31,519 bases of DNA from JANNWF01 sp052390415 (GTDB taxonomy: Bacteria > Pseudomonadota > Gammaproteobacteria > Xanthomonadales > Xanthomonadaceae), in assembly GCA_052390415.1 (NCBI GenBank), contig JBQTGY010000151.1, positions 1 to 31,519 on the forward strand, in the 5' to 3' direction. Of this stretch, positions 26,284-31,519 are shown piece after piece. Both the position numbers and the translations under genes were made by a program. The notes below the pieces were generated by a model. The model was given only the letters and a program-made list of their open reading frames with translations, did not search any database and had not been told where the DNA came from. Within the stretch, counting starts at the first letter, position 1. Each line of letters starts with the position of its first letter.

Positions 26284-27540
26284 ATGCGCCCCCTGCCCGC
26301 ACTTGCCGTTCACCGTTACCTGTTGATGCCGATGTTGAGCGGATTGCTGACACTGGTTGCGAGCGACACCGTCGTCGCAGCTGAATCCAATGTGCTGCTG
26401 CCGACTTCGACAACGCAGCCATTGGACTTCGGCCACGCGGTGGCGGTCACCACGGGTTGGGTCGCAGTAGGCGCGCCGTTTGAAGACGAGGCCAGCGGCG
26501 CCGTGTATCTGTTTGCCTGCGACAACAACCGCTGTCAGCCGCCAATCAGAGTTCGCTCGCCCGACCCGGATGAAAAATCCAGCTTCGGCGCGGCGTTGGC
26601 GCTGTCGGCGGATCAGCTGGTGGTGGGCAGTCCCGAGCGCGACCATGGCGTGGTCGACGTCTTCATGCGGCAAGGCAATCAGTGGGTGCACGACGATCAA
26701 CTGGTCGCGTTCGATGGCAACGGCAATGCGCGTTTCGGTGCCACGCTCGCCCTTCAGGGCGGGCAACTTCTGGTGGGTGCCCCTCGTACCGACAGTGCGC
26801 GTGGCGCGGCGTATGCATTTTCCTTCAGCGGCGGCAATTGGTCGCAAGCTCAGCGTCTGGTGGCCCCGGTGCGTGCAGCGGGTGACCAGTTCGGCTACTC
26901 CGTGGCGCTGGCCGGCACGCGGGCGTGGATCGGTGCGCCGCTGCGTGATGCTGACGGCACTGGGCCTGGATTCGCCCGCGGCATGGTGAGCGCGTTTGAG
27001 CGCCTGTCCGGCAGCTGGATCAACACCGCCACCATCGTGCCCACCCAGCCCGCTGACGCCGAGCTGTTTGGCTGGAGTCTGGCGCTGCAGGATGGTTATG
27101 GCGTGGTAGGGGCGCCCGGGGCGAATGGTCGACGTGGCCGTGCTTTGGTGCTGACGGCCAGCGGCGGTGGCTGGACGGAGACGGCGACCCTGCTGTCGTC
27201 GAATTCGCAGACAGGCGACCGCTTTGGCTGGTCGCTGAGCGCAGCGGGAGTCGAAGTGGCGGTCGGCGCCCCGTTTGCGGGCGCGAGTCCCGGTTCCCGC
27301 TGCGGTCGCATTTTCCAGTTTCGCCAAGGCGTGGGTCCGGATTGGAGCGGCAGCGAAATGCGAGCGCGCAACTCCGAGCGCTCAGCCTCGCTTGGCTGGA
27401 CGGTGGCAAGCGACGCCGACAGCGTGGTTGGCGGTGCACCGGGGCAAGGTTCAGCCGGCGGCGCTTTGAGATTCGAACAACAGGTGACCGTATTTGCCGA
27501 TGGCTATGAAGGCGGCGAGAGCGGCTGCGCGGCGCCCTGA
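26284..27540 (+). CDS. Secreted FG-GAP (integrin-alpha-like) seven-repeat beta-propeller protein
   Basis: 418 residues. The signal peptide is about 1-33 (LLMPMLSGLLTLVASDTVVAA). Seven FG-GAP repeats are visible: FGHAVAV, FGAALALSADQLVVGSPERD, FGATLALQGGQLLVGAPRTD, FGYSVALAGTRAWIGAPLRD, FGWSLALQDGYGVVGAPG, FGWSLSAAGVEVAVGAPF and LGWTVASDADSVVGGAPG, predicting one complete seven-bladed propeller. The C-terminus VTVFADGYEGGESGCAAP carries the 'FxDG(F/Y)E' tail seen in many exported Lysobacterales proteins. It is likely extracellular or envelope-bound, with a role in recognition or adhesion; no enzyme motif is present. It is divergent from the cytoplasmic propeller-kinase operon and convergent, with 33 bp between, with the response regulator. 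No ribosome site was recognised before ATG 26284. Confidence 0.85.
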   Translation: MRPLPALAVHRYLLMPMLSGLLTLVASDTVVAAESNVLLPTSTTQPLDFGHAVAVTTGWVAVGAPFEDEASGAVYLFACDNNRCQPPIRVRSPDPDEKSSFGAALALSADQLVVGSPERDHGVVDVFMRQGNQWVHDDQLVAFDGNGNARFGATLALQGGQLLVGAPRTDSARGAAYAFSFSGGNWSQAQRLVAPVRAAGDQFGYSVALAGTRAWIGAPLRDADGTGPGFARGMVSAFERLSGSWINTATIVPTQPADAELFGWSLALQDGYGVVGAPGANGRRGRALVLTASGGGWTETATLLSSNSQTGDRFGWSLSAAGVEVAVGAPFAGASPGSRCGRIFQFRQGVGPDWSGSEMRARNSERSASLGWTVASDADSVVGGAPGQGSAGGALRFEQQVTVFADGYEGGESGCAAP

Positions 27541-27573
27541 TCGGCGAGCATCGTTGCCCGCTTCGCTTTGAAT

Positions 27574-28218
27574 TCAGTCGAACAAGCCATGCCGAACGGC
27601 GTAGCGCACCAGCTCCGCGGTATTGCGCACACCGGTCTTGTCCAACACGCGGGCGCGATGGTTTTCGGCCGTCTTCACGCTGGTGTCCAGCTTGCGCGCA
27701 ATCTCCTTGGTAGTCAGCCCTTCGATCACCAGATGAAACACTTCACGCTCGCGCGGCGTGAGGTCGCGGTACGGGTCATCCAAAGCAATCCGTGGTTGCT
27801 GCATTTGTTTCGCCAGCACACGGGCGGCGTGACTGCCGAAGTGGCCACGCCCCGCCGCCAGGGATTTCACCGCCAACAAGACTTCACTCGCTGGGCTGTC
27901 CTTGAGTAAAAAGCCCGATGCGCCAGCGCGCACCACGTGCACCACATACTCTTCCTCGGCGTGCATGGTCAGCACCAACACGCGCATGTTTTCGGGCTCA
28001 CCCGCCAAACGACGTACTACTTCGATACCGGACAGCCGCGGCATCGAGATGTCGACCACGACCACATCCGGGCGCAGCCGCAAGGCCAGTTCGACGGCTT
28101 GAACCCCGTCACTGGCCTGCGCCACCACCTCCACTTCGCCACTGCGCTCAAGCAGCGCGACGATGCCTTCGCGGAGAATCGTGTGATCGTCCGCGACCAG
28201 TACCCGAATCCGGCTCAT
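27574..28218 (-). CDS. NarL/FixJ-type response regulator (REC + LuxR HTH)
   Basis: 214 residues. Receiver domain: acidic pair Asp10-Asp11 (VLVADDHTILREG), phosphoacceptor Asp56 (DVVVVDISMPRLSG), the conserved Thr in VLVLTMHAEEEY and Lys in GFLLKDSP. C-terminal LuxR-type HTH: LTPREREVFHLVIEGLTTKE, IARKLDTSVKTAENHRARVL and then DKTGVRNTAELVRYAV. It is expected to be phosphorylated by the histidine kinase just upstream and to bind DNA as a dimer. ATG 28218 overlaps the TGA of the kinase gene (ATGA), fixing the start; the frame is open further upstream, but only within the kinase. Targets are unknown. Confidence 0.95.
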   Translation of the reverse strand: MSRIRVLVADDHTILREGIVALLERSGEVEVVAQASDGVQAVELALRLRPDVVVVDISMPRLSGIEVVRRLAGEPENMRVLVLTMHAEEEYVVHVVRAGASGFLLKDSPASEVLLAVKSLAAGRGHFGSHAARVLAKQMQQPRIALDDPYRDLTPREREVFHLVIEGLTTKEIARKLDTSVKTAENHRARVLDKTGVRNTAELVRYAVRHGLFD

Positions 28219-29003
28219 CGTGCGCCCAGCAAGGCGAGCGGCACATGCACGCGCACTTGTGTGCCTTCGCCGGGCAAGGACACCAGGTTGAAGCGGCCGC
28301 CGAACAAACTGACCCGCTCCCGCATGCCGGCCAGTCCTGCACTGCGACCTTCGCTCGCCGCCGCGAGGCACGCCGACACATCGAATCCGAGGCCATCGTC
28401 CACGATCAGGATCGAAAGCTGACTCGCACGCGTCGCGACGCGTATCGATACGTGCTTCGGCTTGGCATGGCGAGATACGTTGGTGAGCGCTTCTTGCACC
28501 ACTCGAAATGCCAATGTTGCTAGCTCCGGACCGAGTGCCTTTTCGTCGACATGCACCTCGACGTCGACCTCACTGTCGGTCGACTCGGCGCAGGAGCGTG
28601 CCAGCCAACGCAGCGCCGCCTCCAGACCGAGATCATCGAGGATTTGTGGTCGCAACAAGCGCACCAGGCCCCGCGTCTCGGCCAAGGCGTTGTCGCAAAG
28701 CATGATGGCCTGATCGAGACTGGCGATGTCTTCAGACGTGGTTGCGCGCGCGCGTACGGCTTCCACTCGGTGCCGCAGGGCGGAAAGATTCTGCCCCACA
28801 CCGTCATGCAGATCGCGCGCGATGCGTCGGCGCTCTTCTTCTTCGACGCGCCATACCGAGCGCGCCAAGTGGCGCAGCCGTGCTTCACCGCCGCGCAGGT
28901 CTTCGAACAGACGATCCTGCTCGCTGCGCAAGCGCGCCAACTGCTCCTGAAAGGCTTCGGGAATGCTGGTTGCCGGGACACGCGGCTCGTTGGATCGGCT
29001 CAT
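28215..29003 (-). CDS. Soluble NarX-type histidine kinase (HisKA_3 + HATPase)
   Basis: 262 residues. An N-terminal helix/coiled coil (about 14-60) runs into the HisKA_3 motif RRIARDLHDGVGQNLSALRH with phosphoacceptor His66. The HATPase domain has an N box (VVQEALTNVSRHAKPKHVSI), G1 (IVDDGLGFD) and G2 (GLAGMRERVSLFGGRFNL). There is no membrane segment and no PAS, GAF or other sensor domain, so its signal must come from another protein. ATG 29003 overlaps the TGA of the upstream kinase-TPR gene (ATGA), and its own stop overlaps the regulator start (ATGA). This suggests that the kinase-TPR protein is the sensory partner. Confidence 0.93.
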   Translation of the reverse strand: MSRSNEPRVPATSIPEAFQEQLARLRSEQDRLFEDLRGGEARLRHLARSVWRVEEEERRRIARDLHDGVGQNLSALRHRVEAVRARATTSEDIASLDQAIMLCDNALAETRGLVRLLRPQILDDLGLEAALRWLARSCAESTDSEVDVEVHVDEKALGPELATLAFRVVQEALTNVSRHAKPKHVSIRVATRASQLSILIVDDGLGFDVSACLAAASEGRSAGLAGMRERVSLFGGRFNLVSLPGEGTQVRVHVPLALLGAR

Positions 29004-31519
29004 GGCAGCTGGCTTCCGGGGTTGAGTTCTGAAGCGGCCCACGCGCGAAAAGCGGTGCGTGCCGGTTCGCTTAGCTTGACTGCGATTTGTTCCATCGCGC
29101 GCGTGGCTCGCTGCGTCGCTTCGGCGCGCTCGGCTGCCGGCAATTGCTTTGATGCCAAAGCCGCGATTCGCCATTCCTGACCGTAGGCGGGCAACTTGCT
29201 GATCAGGCTGCGCGCATCGCGATAGGCCAAACCCTTTTCGTCACCGAGTTGCAGCCGCAGCAACAACAGGTCGAGGCGCAGCGGCACGCTGGCGAACCGG
29301 TGGAGCCCCGACTCTGCCGCGACGATCTGCCGATTTGCATCGTTGGTTTTGCCGAGTGCCAACAAGGCCCGCGTGTGTTCGATCCGGTTGCCAATCTCCG
29401 CTGCTGCCGCACCCGCTGTGCTCGCCAGTTCCAGTCCCTCCAGCGCGAATCGGCTGGCGTCCTCTGGTCGACGGGTCTCGTTGGCCAACCGAGCCTGCCG
29501 AACATTCAGCAGCGCACGCTGCTCGACATTGGCGATGGGTTCACTCGTCAAGGTCGCGATGGTCTCCGCAGCGGCTTGCCATTCCCCCAAATCGAGCTGG
29601 ATCGCCGCCAGCTGCAAGTGCATTTCCACGGTGCCGCGCAGATCGCCTTGCTCGGCAAAAAATGCAGCCGCTGCATTCACCTTCGCCAGCGCAGCGGCGT
29701 AGTCGCCTTCCAGTCGATCAAGCTCCGCAAGCGCAGCCAAGGCGGTACTTTGCTCCTCACGCATCTGCAAACCTTCGGCCGCCTGCAAGCTGGCGCTGAC
29801 GATGCGGCGCGACTCGGCGAAATTGCCGCGAGCCATGGCAGACAAGCCCAGCCCTTGCTGGGCACGAATCGCGCCCGCACGATCATCGATGGTGCTGTAG
29901 GCCTGCTCGGCTTGCTGCAAGAACACCTGCGCATTGTCGAACTCGCCGACGTGGTAATAGGCAAATCCCACGTTGAGCAGGCTTTCGGCGATCCAGCCCG
30001 GATCGCCAGTCACTTGCCGAAATCCAAGCGCTTCGCGGTAAGCCGTCAGCGCCGTGGCGAAGTCACCACGCTCTTCGGCGACCAGGCCGATATCATTGAC
30101 TAGATCCGCCATCGCCGCCGGATCGCCGATGGGTTCGATGATGACTCGCGCCGCTGCAAGGGTGGCGTCAGCCTCCGCGAACCGCCCCTGGATGGAGCGC
30201 ACGGCCGCCAGGTTACGCAAACTCGCGGCGTGACCAAGTAGATCGCCTAGCGCTTTGCGCATGTTCGCGGCGCGTTCAAACTGATCACCGGCCGCATCGA
30301 TCTGCCCCAGCTGGCGATACCCAATTCCCAGCGCATGGGTCCCGTCGGCCTGCATGCGCTTGTCGGCCACCCGGTGGGCCGAAACCAGCGCGCGCGTCAA
30401 CGCATCATCTACCGCCACCTGCGAGTCGCCCATCAACAGTTGCGACTTGCCAAGCAGATACCACGCGTCGACGTTGCGTGGATCGCGCTCAACCAAAACA
30501 CGCAACTCGTCGGCGGCATCTTCATATCGCCCCATCGCGATCAACACACGTGCACGCAGCTGACGCAGAGGTTGGTTGGACGCAGCCACGGGTGCCAGAT
30601 CGATACGCTGCAGGGCATCTTCAGGCGCACCCGTCAGGTACTCGGCGAGCGCGAGAACCCGCTGCCAACCTGGCAAATTTTTCTCCACCGAAATCTGGAG
30701 TACCTCGCGCGCCGCGTTCTTCGCTTCCGTCATCCGGCCGTCGCGCTCAAGGGTTTCCAGCGCCCACCACCACTCGTCCGCCGATGATTCGGCACCCAGC
30801 GGGTGATCCTCGATCGCAGCGGCACCCTGCAGCGGTGATATGCGAGCGAGTCGCCGCAAGCTCTCTGCGCTGGCGAAGTCCGCAGCGCTCAACGGCGCGT
30901 CAAGGCGTTGCGCGAGCACACCCCAAACTCGGCTCAACAATGCATCGATCACTTCGCCAACGTTGGCGACAAGCTGCTGCTGCCAGAGCACTTCGCCGCT
31001 GCGGCCATCGCGCATGCTGAGTTCAACGCTGGTTTCGCCTGCTGCCGACGCGATTGCAATCTCGAGCACTTCGCGAACCGCCAAGCCTTCCAGCAGACGC
31101 GGGCGCATGCGCTGCGACTGAGCCCGTGCAATCCCCAGCTCGCGCAAGGTGCGTTCGACTCTGATCGAGTCGAGCACGTCGACGCCGGCACTCAACAACT
31201 GGGCCGTCAATGCGCGCTCGAAACCCAGTTGCAGAGCCCGATCCATCTCACTCTCAGGCTGAGGCCCGGGAATGATGGCAAGTGCCGGACGCGGAGCAAC
31301 GACCGCCACAGCGGCTGGTTCGCCCCACCGACCGAGTGGCATTTGTATGCCGAGCGCGCCCAGAACACTGAGCACAGCCAGCACAACCAAGGCAGCGGCG
31401 CGTTGCCGACCGGACCAGAGCGAGCGTGGCAAACGCGCTTCATCAATGGCCTGAACTACTGCGTCAGCATTCTGCACGCGCCGCGCCGGCCGCACGTCAA
31501 GCAGCCTATCGCAGAGGGC
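29000..31519 (-). CDS. Ser/Thr protein kinase (C-lobe end only visible) with transmembrane helix and TPR repeats, partial at window edge
   Basis: The frame is open to the window edge. Its first visible residues, ALCDRLLDVRPARRVQNADA followed by VVQAIDEA, match the end of bacterial Ser/Thr kinase domains ('..LL..RPARRP.dA..vl..id'), so the catalytic part lies outside the window. A GTG at 31495 gives a shorter form but is not the likely start. A membrane helix follows (about 43-60, RAAALVVLAVLSVLGALGIQ), then a domain of about 140 residues (ALQLGFERALTAQLLSAGVD... SVELSMRDGRSGEVLWQQ), and then at least eight TPR-like helical repeats (examples: ALGIGYRQLGQIDAAGDQFE, NDIGLVAEERGDFATALTAY, LNVGFAYYHVGEFDNAQVFL). 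The TPR part is probably periplasmic. It ends by an ATGA overlap with the histidine kinase gene. The kinase assignment rests on a short stretch; the TPR part is certain. Confidence 0.75.
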   Translation of the reverse strand, partial: ALCDRLLDVRPARRVQNADAVVQAIDEARLPRSLWSGRQRAAALVVLAVLSVLGALGIQMPLGRWGEPAAVAVVAPRPALAIIPGPQPESEMDRALQLGFERALTAQLLSAGVDVLDSIRVERTLRELGIARAQSQRMRPRLLEGLAVREVLEIAIASAAGETSVELSMRDGRSGEVLWQQQLVANVGEVIDALLSRVWGVLAQRLDAPLSAADFASAESLRRLARISPLQGAAAIEDHPLGAESSADEWWWALETLERDGRMTEAKNAAREVLQISVEKNLPGWQRVLALAEYLTGAPEDALQRIDLAPVAASNQPLRQLRARVLIAMGRYEDAADELRVLVERDPRNVDAWYLLGKSQLLMGDSQVAVDDALTRALVSAHRVADKRMQADGTHALGIGYRQLGQIDAAGDQFERAANMRKALGDLLGHAASLRNLAAVRSIQGRFAEADATLAAARVIIEPIGDPAAMADLVNDIGLVAEERGDFATALTAYREALGFRQVTGDPGWIAESLLNVGFAYYHVGEFDNAQVFLQQAEQAYSTIDDRAGAIRAQQGLGLSAMARGNFAESRRIVSASLQAAEGLQMREEQSTALAALAELDRLEGDYAAALAKVNAAAAFFAEQGDLRGTVEMHLQLAAIQLDLGEWQAAAETIATLTSEPIANVEQRALLNVRQARLANETRRPEDASRFALEGLELASTAGAAAAEIGNRIEHTRALLALGKTNDANRQIVAAESGLHRFASVPLRLDLLLLRLQLGDEKGLAYRDARSLISKLPAYGQEWRIAALASKQLPAAERAEATQRATRAMEQIAVKLSEPARTAFRAWAASELNPGSQLP

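Overview
The window looks like chromosome of a high-GC gammaproteobacterium of the order Lysobacterales (Xanthomonadales). This rests on the minus-strand housekeeping block dapB - carA - carB - greA - (COG4255-type gene) - recJ, an order I associate with Xanthomonas relatives, and on the 'IF.DGFE'-like motif that many secreted proteins of this order carry. No rRNA, tRNA or CRISPR array was found. The taxonomic call is inference.

Layout. (1) 1-1254 is an eroded accessory zone. It holds a transposase N-terminal remnant, a hicB-hicA pair whose toxin has Pro where family members have the catalytic His, and abutting fragments of an XRE regulator, a MazF toxin, its antitoxin and a PIN toxin, bounded by a 23-bp tandem repeat that looks like an insertion-sequence end. 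(2) 1255-7795 holds a non-coding leader and one 2039-residue secreted subtilisin-like protease with a very long C-terminal parallel beta-helix, closed by a strong intrinsic terminator. (3) 7859-8590 encodes a 2-oxoglutarate/Fe(II) oxygenase. (4) 8789-17588 (minus) is the conserved housekeeping block: single-strand exonuclease, transcript-cleavage factor, carbamoyl-phosphate synthetase and lysine/peptidoglycan precursor synthesis. A good sigma70-type promoter lies before carA. (5) 17644-31519 is a dense signalling region, nearly all on the minus strand. It holds a periplasmic-propeller/Y_Y_Y diguanylate cyclase, a 1375-residue Ser/Thr kinase with a WD40-like C-terminal half, a cytoplasmic seven-repeat propeller protein coupled to that kinase by a GTGA overlap, a secreted seven-repeat FG-GAP propeller on the plus strand, and a tightly overlapping set: a Ser/Thr kinase-TPR protein (truncated at the window edge), a soluble histidine kinase and a NarL-type response regulator.

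How they may work together. The signalling region places two eukaryotic-like Ser/Thr kinases, one two-component system and one c-di-GMP synthase within 14 kb. Start/stop overlaps (GTGA, ATGA, ATGA) join the kinase with its propeller partner and the kinase-TPR protein with the histidine kinase and regulator. Cross-talk between Ser/Thr phosphorylation and His-Asp relay is a reasonable hypothesis from this arrangement, but the sequence does not prove it. The most checkable novelties are the kinase-TPR/HK/RR operon, the non-RD (HLD) kinase with its coupled propeller, and the inactivated toxin locus.
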